Source of the DNA: Variovorax sp. PCZ-1
GTDB lineage: Bacteria; Pseudomonadota; Gammaproteobacteria; Burkholderiales; Burkholderiaceae_C
Direction: 5' to 3'
Length of the DNA: 64,000 bases
NCBI RefSeq assembly: GCF_018413605.1
Contig: NZ_JAHCDN010000003.1
Coordinates: 248,001-312,000 of the forward strand
A program made the translations under genes and the position numbers. Positions 25,593-33,841 of the stretch are shown one piece after another; the stretch's first letter is position 1; each line of letters starts with the position of its first letter. Below the pieces are notes generated by a model. That model ran no database searches. It was not told where the DNA came from and was given only the letters and a program-made list of their open reading frames with translations.

Positions 25593-27560
25593 ATGAACCG
25601 TTATCCTCTTTGGAAATACATCGTCCTTGCGGTGGTGGTCTTGATTTCCACGCTGTACACGCTCCCCAATTTCTTTGGCGAAGCGCCTGCCGTGCAAGTC
25701 TCCGGCGGCAAAGCCACCATCAAAATCGACGCCACCACGCGCACGCGGGTGGAAGATGCATTGAAGGAAGCTAAGGTCGTGGTCGATGGCAAGGTCGAGC
25801 TCGATAACAACTCGGTTCGCGCCCGCTTCGCCACCACCGAGGTGCAAAAGCAAGCGCAGGCGGCGATCTCTTCTGCTCTCAATCCCGATAAAAACGATCC
25901 TTCTTATGTGGTCGCTTTGAATCTGGTGCCGCAAACACCGCAATGGCTGCGCAGCCTGCATGCGAATCCGATGTATTTGGGCTTAGATTTGCGCGGCGGT
26001 ATTCATTTGATGCTGCAAGTGGATATGGCGGGTGCGATTGACAAACGCATCGATACACTCACCAGCGACATTCGCACCAGCCTTCGCGGCAAAGACATCC
26101 GTGGCCGCACGGCGCGCGAGGGCAACACCGTGGTCATGCGCTTTTCCACAGCGCAGGCGCAGCAAGCCGCCAAAAACATGGTGGACGATCAGTTTGGCGT
26201 GGATTTAGGCACGGTGGAAAGCACCCAGGGCACAGATTATTTGGTGACAGCCAGCATCAAACCCGATGCGATCAAGCGCATCCAGGAATCTGCGCTCAAG
26301 CAAAATATTTCTACGCTGAACAACCGCGTCAACGAGCTCGGTGTGGCCGAGCCGGTGATACAGCAACAGGGCGCGGATCGCATTGTGGTGCAGCTGCCCG
26401 GCGTGCAAGATACCGCCACGGTGAAGAAAATCATCGGCCGCATTGCCACGCTGCAAGTGCGCATGGTCGATGAAAGCTCAGAAGGTCTTGCAGCAGAGCG
26501 CGGCCAAGCTGCTGTGCCTTTTGGTTCAGAGCGTTATCTGGACCGCAACGGCCAAGCAGTGATCGTCAAACGCGATGTGATCTTCTCGGGTGAGAACTTG
26601 ACGGACGCTCAAGCCGGCTTTGATAGCCAAACGCAAGAGCCTTCAGTAAACTTGTCGCTCGATGCCAAGGGCGCGCGTATTTTCAAAGACGTGACCCGTG
26701 AAAACGTCAACAAACGCATGGCGATCTTGTTGTTTGAAAAAGGCAAAGGCGAAGTCGTCACAGCGCCCGTGATCCGAAGCGAAATCGCCGGCGGCCGTGT
26801 GCAAATCTCGGGTCGCATGACCACGGTGGAGGCCAATGACACCGCCCTCTTGCTGCGAGCCGGCTCGCTGGCCGCGCCGATGGAGATCATCGAAGAGCGC
26901 ACGATTGGCCCCAGCCTCGGTGCAGACAACATTGCCAAAGGCTTCAACAGTGTGATCTACGGCTTTCTCGTGATCGCTGCCTTCATGTGCGTTTACTACC
27001 GCTTTTTCGGCGTGATTTCGACGGTGGCGCTCTCGGTGAACTTGCTGATGCTGGTCTCTATTCTTTCGATGATCCAAGCGACGCTGACGCTGCCCGGCAT
27101 GGCCGCTATCGCGTTGGCGCTTGGTATGGCGATTGACTCCAACGTGCTGATCAACGAGCGCATTCGCGAAGAGCTGCGCAATGGCAAATCGCCGCAGCAG
27201 GCGATTCATGCGGGCTATGAAAACGCATGGGCCACGATTCTTGACTCCAACATCACGACCTTGATCGCAGGTATTGCTCTGCTCATCTTCGGCTCCGGCC
27301 CGGTGCGCGGCTTCGCGGTCGTGCATTGCTTGGGTATTCTCACGAGCATGTTCTCTGCCGTGTTCTTCTCTCGCGGTTTGGTCAATCTTTGGTATGGCGG
27401 CAAGAAGAAGCTCAAAGACATCAGCATTGGGCAGGTGTGGCGGCCTGAGGGTGATGCCGTTGTCGCCGAGGCGCAAGATTTGGAAGAAAAACCAGCACTC
27501 GCCGGCATGAAGCCTTCGCAAAGCGCTATGAAAAACGCAGCACCTGCGTTGAAGAAATAA
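25593..27560 (+). CDS. secD: Protein translocase subunit SecD
   Basis: 655 residues. An N-terminal helix precedes the large periplasmic P1 domain (YLGLDLRGGIHLMLQVD is the SecD D2 motif). The membrane part starts about residue 450 with a GFNSVIYGF...VYYRFFG region, ALGMAIDSNVLINERIREEL and GPVRGFAV. It uses the proton gradient to pull exported proteins. The last 20 residues (ALAGMKPSQSAMKNAAPALKK region) are encoded by R element copy 22 and look unlike normal SecD tails. Confidence 0.95.
   Translation: MNRYPLWKYIVLAVVVLISTLYTLPNFFGEAPAVQVSGGKATIKIDATTRTRVEDALKEAKVVVDGKVELDNNSVRARFATTEVQKQAQAAISSALNPDKNDPSYVVALNLVPQTPQWLRSLHANPMYLGLDLRGGIHLMLQVDMAGAIDKRIDTLTSDIRTSLRGKDIRGRTAREGNTVVMRFSTAQAQQAAKNMVDDQFGVDLGTVESTQGTDYLVTASIKPDAIKRIQESALKQNISTLNNRVNELGVAEPVIQQQGADRIVVQLPGVQDTATVKKIIGRIATLQVRMVDESSEGLAAERGQAAVPFGSERYLDRNGQAVIVKRDVIFSGENLTDAQAGFDSQTQEPSVNLSLDAKGARIFKDVTRENVNKRMAILLFEKGKGEVVTAPVIRSEIAGGRVQISGRMTTVEANDTALLLRAGSLAAPMEIIEERTIGPSLGADNIAKGFNSVIYGFLVIAAFMCVYYRFFGVISTVALSVNLLMLVSILSMIQATLTLPGMAAIALALGMAIDSNVLINERIREELRNGKSPQQAIHAGYENAWATILDSNITTLIAGIALLIFGSGPVRGFAVVHCLGILTSMFSAVFFSRGLVNLWYGGKKKLKDISIGQVWRPEGDAVVAEAQDLEEKPALAGMKPSQSAMKNAAPALKK
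27500..27540 (-). repeat. R element copy 22, in the 3' end of secD
   Basis: GCCGGC, ATGAAGC, CTTCGC, AAAGC, GCTATGAAAAACGCAGC: spacing 6-7-6-5-17 is exact, with one block degenerate. It encodes AGMKPSQSAMKNAA near the SecD C-terminus. Confidence 0.65.
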
Positions 27561-27572
27561 GGGAGCCGCAAC

Positions 27573-28661
27573 ATGGAATTCTTTAGAATCAAACGCGACA
27601 TCCCGTTCATGAAGCACGCTATCGTGCTGAATGCGATTTCGCTCATCACCTTCGTATTGGCTGTCTTTTTTATCCTCACACGCGGCCTGCATCTCTCGGT
27701 GGAATTTACAGGCGGCACGCTGGTGGAGGTCGAATACCCGCAAGCAGCGCAAGTAGCCAAAACCCGTGAGGCTGTCGAAAAATTGGGCTTTGGCGAGGTG
27801 CAGGTACAGCTGTTCGGCTCGGCTTCGGATGTGCTGATCCGCGTGGCTAATAAAGCGCTGCCTTCCAACCCTGCGGCCGGTACAAGCACCTCAGCAGCTT
27901 CCACGCAATCAGATACGGTGCTCAAGGTGTTTGAATCGGTCTGCCAAGCCGATGGCGGCGCCGTGCAGTCCACCACCGTGGTTTCGTCGCAAGGCGAAAC
28001 TCAGCAGAAGTTGTTGTGTAAAACGCCCGATGGCAAAGAACCTGTCAAGCTGCAACGCAGCGAATTCGTTGGCCCTTCTGTGGGGGCGGAGCTGGTGAGC
28101 AATGGTTTGATCGCTCTGGGCATGACGGTGCTGGGCATCATGATTTATCTGGCTTTTCGCTTCGAATGGAAATTCGCGGTGGCCGGCATCATTGCGAACT
28201 TGCACGATATCGTGATCATCTTGGGCTTCTTTGCCTTTTTCCAGTGGGAATTCTCGCTGGCTGTGTTGGCCGCGATTTTGGCGGTGCTGGGCTATTCGGT
28301 GAACGAATCCGTGGTGATTTTTGATCGAATCCGCGAAGCCTTCCGCAAATACCGCAAGATGACGACGCGAGAAGTCATTGATCACGCCATCACCTCCACC
28401 ATCAGCCGCACCATCATCACCCACGGCTCCACCGAGATGATGGTGTTGTCGATGTTGATTTTTGGCGGCCCTACGCTGTTTTACTTTGCGTTAGCGCTCA
28501 CTATCGGTATTCTCTTTGGTATCTATTCCTCTGTTTTCGTGGCCGCCGCGATTGCCATGTGGCTGGGCGTGAAACGGGAAGATTTGATCAAAACGCCGAT
28601 CAAGAAAGAGGGCGAAGGCCCTACTGATCCCAACGATCCGAACTCGGGTGCCATGGTCTGA
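27573..28661 (+). CDS. secF: Protein translocase subunit SecF
   Basis: 362 residues. LSVEFTGGTLVEVEYPQ is the SecF periplasmic signature, with six helices containing GVMIYLAFRFEWKFAV-type and YSVNESVVIFDRIRE motifs. The periplasmic loop is longer than in E. coli, with a Ser/Thr-rich AAGTSTSAASTQ stretch. It has a GGGAG ribosome-binding site and starts 12 bp after secD. Confidence 0.96.
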   Translation: MEFFRIKRDIPFMKHAIVLNAISLITFVLAVFFILTRGLHLSVEFTGGTLVEVEYPQAAQVAKTREAVEKLGFGEVQVQLFGSASDVLIRVANKALPSNPAAGTSTSAASTQSDTVLKVFESVCQADGGAVQSTTVVSSQGETQQKLLCKTPDGKEPVKLQRSEFVGPSVGAELVSNGLIALGMTVLGIMIYLAFRFEWKFAVAGIIANLHDIVIILGFFAFFQWEFSLAVLAAILAVLGYSVNESVVIFDRIREAFRKYRKMTTREVIDHAITSTISRTIITHGSTEMMVLSMLIFGGPTLFYFALALTIGILFGIYSSVFVAAAIAMWLGVKREDLIKTPIKKEGEGPTDPNDPNSGAMV

Positions 28662-28875
28662 GGCTAGCCAGGTCTGGCTCCGACAAAGCTTGGACAGGCA
28701 CTTTGAAACTGTGGCATAAGTGATACATGTGTAAGGCATGCGGCGCATTGATAACAGCTTGTCACGGCTCGCTTGGGTTCGTTGACTCCTCAGACGGGCT
28801 TTCCTAGTAATATGTATCAAACAGCGCTTTTTAGCGTTGTGCCGTTTTACGTCTTCCATTTCGACATACCGTCTT

Positions 28876-31761
28876 GTGAGCAGCCCACCCATCCAACGCC
28901 CTGCCAATCATGCTGCTATCGCGCGGCAGGCGCGCGCCGTGTTCGTGGAGCAATCGGTGAAGTTGCTCACGGAGCTGTCCAGCGCCATCGGTACGCGGCT
29001 GACCACACTGTTTGAGCAATCTGCCAACGCGCGTGAGGCGCAAGATCGGCGTGATGCAATGATTGCCTATCAACAAGGCCAGATCAAATGGCTGGAAGGC
29101 ACAGACCGTACTTGGAAAGCAGCCTCGCAAGTCGATTTGTCTGCCTCCAACACCAGGTTGCCAGCGCTGAATTTGGAGTTGATTGGCAATGAGGTGGTGG
29201 AAAGCAAGATTCTTTCCTCACGTTTGTCGATGCGCATTCTCGATAAATCGGGTTGGGAGCTCAACGATCTGCAAGTGCGTATGCGCATGCTCGATGGCAA
29301 AGAAGAGCTGGACAAAACAGATATTCTGCGACCCGAGGCGTTTGCACAAGCTCTACTGGAGCAATGGCTCTCTGCGGGGCTCACGCAAGACGCTTGGCTT
29401 TCTGTACAAGATGTGATTCAGCAATCCTTTGGCGACAAGGTCGTTAAAGCCTACAAAGCCACCAACGAATTTCTCATCGCGCAAGGCGTGATGAAAGAGA
29501 TCGATTTGCGAGGCAATCTCAAACGTACGCCAAATGCCCGAGGCGCATCCGGCGGCGGAGCCGGTGCTGAGCATGCGATGAGCCAGCCCGGGGCGCTGTC
29601 CAATACGCAGACGCAAAACCTGCCACTTTCAGGCAGTGGTAATGCCTATGCGCAAACGCACTATGGCCAGACGAGCTATGGCCACGATGCGCCGCCCGTG
29701 CAAATGCAAGGCCGCCAAGGCCCGCCAGCCACAGGCGCGATGAGCCGGGCAGGCAATGCGTCTAGCCAGGTCGCTGAGCACATCGCCAAGCTGCGCGCGC
29801 AAGCGGCGCAGTATGCCGCTGCGCAAGCTGCGAGTGCACAGCAGCAGGCAGGCATCATGCAGTCTGGCGGCAGCGGCTTCAGCAGTGGCTTTACGGGTGG
29901 CGCAGCCTTATCAACGGGTGGCAGCATCATGAGCACTGCGGGTGGCACCATGGCTGGCGGTTTCAGTGGTTTTGCGGATTCTGCTGTGACTACACCAGGG
30001 CGTCAGCGCGGTGTCGCGGGCGCAGCTGGCATGGCGCAGGCTGGTGGCATGGGCGGTAATGGCGGCGGCGCAGCTTATGCTGGCGGTTCAGCGGGAGGTG
30101 GTGCAGCTTCTGGCGCAGCGGCTCGCCCAGGGCGCTCGGCTGTGGCCAATTACGTGTCACAAGACGAAGCTTACGAGACCCGTATGCAGACAGCTGCCAC
30201 ACCGCTGGCGCGCGCGCGCATGCGCGCGCAAGGTGTGATGGGGCAACTCAAGAGCATGCTGGTGCAGCGTGTGGCGGGTTTTGAAGATACGCGCGGACCG
30301 CAAATGTCACCCCAGCTCGCCGCCGCATTTGTTCAGCGCCCTGCGATGCGCACACCAGGCTATCAGCGCACCAGCCAAGGCGGCTCCACCATGCAAGCGG
30401 GCGAGATGCAAGTCGCCGCGCCCATGTATGTGGGCGTGCAAGCGCAAATCGTTGAAGGTATGCAGCCCGCGCAGGTGAATAACGCGCTGCGCGAGCAAAC
30501 CAAAGAGCTGAAAAAAGTAGCGGATACCGATGGCGAGAAAGCCACGATTGAAATCGTCGCGCTGATGTTCCAAAGCATCTTGTCGGAAGAGCGCATTCCC
30601 ACGGGTGTGCGCGTGTGGTTTGCGCGCTTGCAAATGCCGGTATTGCGTTTGGCGCTCTCCGAGCCAGAATTTTTCGGCACGATGCAGCATCCCGCGCGCA
30701 AGCTGATTGACCGCATGGGCTCTTGCGTGCTCGGTTTTGATGCCAATGTGGGTAGCGTTGAGCTCGAAACGGAGATCAAGCGCATTGTGCAAACCATCGA
30801 GCAGTATCCCGAAACCGGGCGGCGTGTGTTCCAGCTTGTGTTTGATGAGTTTGAGAAATTCCTCAGCAAATTCCTCACCGAGAGCAAAGCCACAGCCAAG
30901 GTTGTCTCGCTTGCACAGCAGGTCGAGCAGAAAGAAACCGCGGCGATTCAATACACGATTGAGCTGCGCAAGATGCTGGGCAATTTGCCTTTGCGTGATG
31001 AGATTCGGGAGTTCTTGTTCAAAGTGTGGGCCGAAGTGCTCGCCCTTGCTGCGATGAAAAACGGTGGCCAGCATGAGAGCACACTCGCGCTCAAGCAAGT
31101 GGCGGCTGATTTACTCTGGGCAGCCAGCGCCAAAGCCAGCCGTGCTGAGCGCGCCAAGGTGATTGCCGATCTACCCGATTTGCTCAAGCGATTGCGCACT
31201 GGCATGAACATGCTCGGCCTCACAGCGCCTGTTCAAGACGAACACATCAAAAAAATCAGCGACACTCTGGCCGAAGCCTTCATGAGCAAAACCGCCGCGA
31301 TGGACTCCACCCAAGTGGCCGAAGTCGCGCAGCGCATCAAGCACCTGGAAGATTTCGTCTCCGAAGAAGAGGTGGGCGATTTGCCGTTGGATGCCGAGAG
31401 CATTGAGCTCATGCTCGGGATTGACATGACCGGCGTAGAGATCATCAGCGAAGGCGGCAGTGAACCTACCCAAGCCATGCGCGCCTGGGCCATGGAGCTG
31501 GAGCGCGGCAGCTGGTTCCATTTGGATCACAAAGGCAAGATGGCCAAAGTGCAGTATTCATGGCGCAGCAAAAAAGGCCAGCTTTTCCTGTTTGCCGATA
31601 CAGCGGGGCTCACCTATCTCTTCCAGATCAAGCGCCTGGCGGCTTATTTGCAAGCAGGTTTGATTGCACCCGTGGAAGACGAAACGCTTACCGTGCGCGC
31701 CACGCGCGCGGCCCTTAACAAGATCGATGCCCAGCCTGATCGTCTGCTGGCAGCTGCCTAA
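28876..31761 (+). CDS. DUF1631 family protein
   Basis: About 961 residues from GTG 28876, which gives the SSPPIQ...IARQARAVF start expected of DUF1631 proteins; a TTG at 28837 is the longest alternative. The N-terminal 220 residues and the region from about 460 onward (LKSMLVQRV, SILSEERIPTGVRVWFARLQMPVLRLAL, RKLIDRMG) match the family. Between them lies about 240 residues of Gly/Ala/Gln/Ser-rich low-complexity sequence. The last 130 residues resemble a PilZ-like segment (GSWFHLDHKGKMAKVQYSW). Function unknown; a c-di-GMP link is only suggested. Confidence 0.85.
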   Translation: MSSPPIQRPANHAAIARQARAVFVEQSVKLLTELSSAIGTRLTTLFEQSANAREAQDRRDAMIAYQQGQIKWLEGTDRTWKAASQVDLSASNTRLPALNLELIGNEVVESKILSSRLSMRILDKSGWELNDLQVRMRMLDGKEELDKTDILRPEAFAQALLEQWLSAGLTQDAWLSVQDVIQQSFGDKVVKAYKATNEFLIAQGVMKEIDLRGNLKRTPNARGASGGGAGAEHAMSQPGALSNTQTQNLPLSGSGNAYAQTHYGQTSYGHDAPPVQMQGRQGPPATGAMSRAGNASSQVAEHIAKLRAQAAQYAAAQAASAQQQAGIMQSGGSGFSSGFTGGAALSTGGSIMSTAGGTMAGGFSGFADSAVTTPGRQRGVAGAAGMAQAGGMGGNGGGAAYAGGSAGGGAASGAAARPGRSAVANYVSQDEAYETRMQTAATPLARARMRAQGVMGQLKSMLVQRVAGFEDTRGPQMSPQLAAAFVQRPAMRTPGYQRTSQGGSTMQAGEMQVAAPMYVGVQAQIVEGMQPAQVNNALREQTKELKKVADTDGEKATIEIVALMFQSILSEERIPTGVRVWFARLQMPVLRLALSEPEFFGTMQHPARKLIDRMGSCVLGFDANVGSVELETEIKRIVQTIEQYPETGRRVFQLVFDEFEKFLSKFLTESKATAKVVSLAQQVEQKETAAIQYTIELRKMLGNLPLRDEIREFLFKVWAEVLALAAMKNGGQHESTLALKQVAADLLWAASAKASRAERAKVIADLPDLLKRLRTGMNMLGLTAPVQDEHIKKISDTLAEAFMSKTAAMDSTQVAEVAQRIKHLEDFVSEEEVGDLPLDAESIELMLGIDMTGVEIISEGGSEPTQAMRAWAMELERGSWFHLDHKGKMAKVQYSWRSKKGQLFLFADTAGLTYLFQIKRLAAYLQAGLIAPVEDETLTVRATRAALNKIDAQPDRLLAAA

Positions 31762-31829
31762 AAGCTACTATTTTAATAGCATGCCGCGCAGTATCCATGC
31801 CGGCTACACGCCTAAAACGGCATCAAAAC
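31762..31829 (+). repeat. R element copy 10 (after the DUF1631 gene)
   Basis: GCTACTATTTTAATAGC, ATGCC, GCGCAG, TATCCAT, GCCGGC, TACACGCCTAAAACGGCAT. It begins right after the DUF1631 stop and ends 2 bp before the stop of the convergent small gene. Confidence 0.93.
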
Positions 31830-31830
31830 A

Positions 31831-31965
31831 TCATTTCTTTTGCTCATGGTCTGCTGGATTGGCTTGTGGCAGTTCGCCTTTTTTGCGCCCAGAAAACATC
31901 GTCCACCAGACGATCAATACCAGCAGTAACAGTGCGCCCAGCGCTTCAAGCAAAATAAGCCCCAT
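31831..31965 (-). CDS. Small single-span membrane protein
   Basis: 44 residues from an ATG with a good GGAGAAA site 5 bp upstream. One hydrophobic helix (LILLEALGALLLLVLIVWW) is followed by a basic and then mixed-charge tail (SGRKKGELPQ). Its start codon shares the bases AT with the divergent mltA start. No family recognised. Confidence 0.6.
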   Translation of the reverse strand: MGLILLEALGALLLLVLIVWWTMFSGRKKGELPQANPADHEQKK

Positions 31966-33169
31966 GAGATTTCTCCAACCATTGCGCTGCCACGCATCTA
32001 TCACGCGTTGGGCAAGCATGCTGGGCATTGTAGGAATGCTGGCAGCATGTGGTCTGAGCCCACAGACAAATCCACAAAGCGAGCAAGGCTTGCCACCCGT
32101 TACTCAACCGGCGCCGCCAGTGGCGCAGCCTGTGCCGCCTGCAGATGCGCCGCCTGGCACAGCGCCGATTTTGCAGGCCAAGAGCCGCTGGCAGCCAGTG
32201 CGTTGGGCGGATATCCCTGGTTTTGAAAGCGATGCGCTTCATGAGGCTTGGAACGCTTGGATTCGCAGTTGTGAGCGGCCTGCGCCGCCGTGGGCGGTAT
32301 TGTGCGCCGATGTGCGTCGCCTCTCGATTGCCGATGGTGCGCAGCAGCGTGCTTGGATGCGCGAGCGTTTGCAGCCGTATCGCGTTGAGCCCTTAAGCGT
32401 CAATCCGGGTGGCACAACCGAAGGCCTGCTCACGAGTTATTACGAGCCCGTGTTTGAAGCCAGTCGCCGCGCCACACCCAAACACAGCGTCGCTCTTTGG
32501 CAACCGCCCACAGGCCTTGCGCAGCGCAAACCTTGGTTCAGCCGCAAAGACATCGACACCTTGCCCGAAGCGCAAGCCGCACTGCGAGGCCGCGAGATCG
32601 CCTATCTCGCCGATCCTGTGGACGCACTCATCCTGCAAATCCAAGGTTCGGGTCGTTTACGCATCGCTGAGCCCGATGGGAGCCAGCGCCTCGTGCGCGT
32701 AGCCTTCGCGGGCACGAACGATCAGCCCTATCGCTCAGTGGGCCGATGGTTGCTCGATCAAAACTTGATTCGCGATGCCAGCTGGCCGGGTATCAAAGCA
32801 TGGATTGCCGTCAATCCGCAGCGCGTGCAAGAGATGCTCTGGAGCAATCCGCGCATGGTGTTTTTCCGCGAAGAAGCGATTGATCCAGCCGCTGCATCTC
32901 AAGGCCCAAGAGGCGCGCAAGGTGTAGCGCTCACCGCTGGCCGCTCCATCGCCGTGGATCGCGAGAGCATTCCGCTCGGTGCACCCGTGTGGTTGCAAAC
33001 GCGCGGTGATGCGCTCAACACCCAGCGCATGGTGATCGCGCAAGATGTGGGCAGCGCCATCCTTGGCGCAGTACGCGCCGATTACTACATGGGCTCGGGC
33101 GATGCGGCTGGTGAACTTGCCGGGCGGCTCAAGCAAGGCTTGCAACTTTGGGTGTTTTGGCCAAAATAG
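31964..33169 (+). CDS. mltA: Membrane-bound lytic murein transglycosylase A
   Basis: 401 residues from ATG 31964. The lipoprotein signal ends at LAAC. A proline-rich linker (PPVTQPAPPVAQPVPP) leads to the MltA domain (GLLTSYYEP, FSRKDIDTLPEAQA, DPVDALILQIQGSGRL) and the C-terminal 3D domain with the catalytic Asp in IAQDVGSAI and RADYYMGSGDAAGELAG. It cleaves peptidoglycan, forming 1,6-anhydro ends. A second ATG at 32018 has a GGGCAAG site but would give a short, uncharged signal peptide. The open frame extends further upstream without support. Confidence 0.92.
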   Translation: MRFLQPLRCHASITRWASMLGIVGMLAACGLSPQTNPQSEQGLPPVTQPAPPVAQPVPPADAPPGTAPILQAKSRWQPVRWADIPGFESDALHEAWNAWIRSCERPAPPWAVLCADVRRLSIADGAQQRAWMRERLQPYRVEPLSVNPGGTTEGLLTSYYEPVFEASRRATPKHSVALWQPPTGLAQRKPWFSRKDIDTLPEAQAALRGREIAYLADPVDALILQIQGSGRLRIAEPDGSQRLVRVAFAGTNDQPYRSVGRWLLDQNLIRDASWPGIKAWIAVNPQRVQEMLWSNPRMVFFREEAIDPAAASQGPRGAQGVALTAGRSIAVDRESIPLGAPVWLQTRGDALNTQRMVIAQDVGSAILGAVRADYYMGSGDAAGELAGRLKQGLQLWVFWPK

Positions 33170-33229
33170 TGAGCTTATTCAGCACTTCGCCGGCAAGGAA
33201 TCTGCGACATGCGCTACTTATTGAATAGC
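33170..33229 (-). repeat. R element copy 11 (overlaps lipoprotein start)
   Basis: TTCGCCGGC, AAGGAAT, CTGCGA, CATGC, GCTACTTATTGAATAGC. The 17-bp dyad and the preceding ATG are the first codons of the downstream lipoprotein. Confidence 0.9.
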
Positions 33230-33550
33230 AAACTCATTCTTTCAGTTTCAGCTGCTGTGCTGCTTGCGGCCTGCGCAAACACAGGTAACGAGCCACCCGC
33301 TCAACGCTACCGCTGCGAAATGGGTATCGAGTTCAGCGCACGTTTCTCGGGCGAATCGGTGTCGCTGGACACCACGCGCGGCTACGAAATGCTCTTCCGC
33401 GATGCCAAGCCATTGCCTGATCCACCCAAGCCCTACGAATACCGCAATCCACGCATGAGCGCAGAATTCCAGCTCGGTAAAGACGGCAATGAGGCTTTGT
33501 TGCGCTATCCACTCCTGCCGCTGGCTGTGCGTTGCGTTAAAGATCGTTAA
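33209..33550 (+). CDS. MliC-like small lipoprotein
   Basis: 113 residues with a lipobox (LLAAC, Cys22). The mature part begins YRCEMGIEFSARFSGESVSL and ends in AVRCVKD; the paired cysteines and beta-strand pattern resemble MliC/PliC lysozyme inhibitors. The match is by pattern only. The first seven codons, including the ATG, come from R element copy 11, so the repeat provides the start of this gene. It follows mltA by 39 bp and may be cotranscribed with it. Confidence 0.6.
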   Translation: MRYLLNSKLILSVSAAVLLAACANTGNEPPAQRYRCEMGIEFSARFSGESVSLDTTRGYEMLFRDAKPLPDPPKPYEYRNPRMSAEFQLGKDGNEALLRYPLLPLAVRCVKDR

Positions 33551-33667
33551 GGCTGATATTTATTGCTTGAACTACCACCAAATTAAAACAAAATTGCTGA
33601 CAAGCAGCATTTTCAAGCGATAAAAGAAAACACAAAGCCCGCGTTACGGCCTAAACTCCTTCGGCTG

Positions 33668-33828
33668 GGGATGCTCTGAACAAGTCATCTGCGCGAATCA
33701 GACTCGCTTTCGGGCGGTCTGCGTCGTTGAAAAGCCTCGCTTTAGCACCGCTAAAGCTACGTTTTTCGCCTAGCATCCCATCCCGAAATCAAGCCTGCTT
33801 CATCGCAGGGACTTATTCAGAACATCCC
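33668..33828. mobile_element. MITE-like element with 19-bp inverted ends
   Basis: GGGATGCTCTGAACAAGTC and GACTTATTCAGAACATCCC are inverted with 17 of 19 matching. The 161-bp interior has no coding capacity and contains a hairpin (CTTTAGCACCGCTAAAG). The CTGAAYAAGTC end resembles the ends of IS5-type elements. No clear target duplication was found. It sits just upstream of the indolepyruvate oxidoreductase gene. Confidence 0.7.
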
Positions 33829-33841
33829 GGAGACAAACCGC

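Noticed and set aside
26643-27752. 369-residue minus-strand frame opposite secD/secF
   Set aside because: Shadow of the well-supported secD and secF genes.
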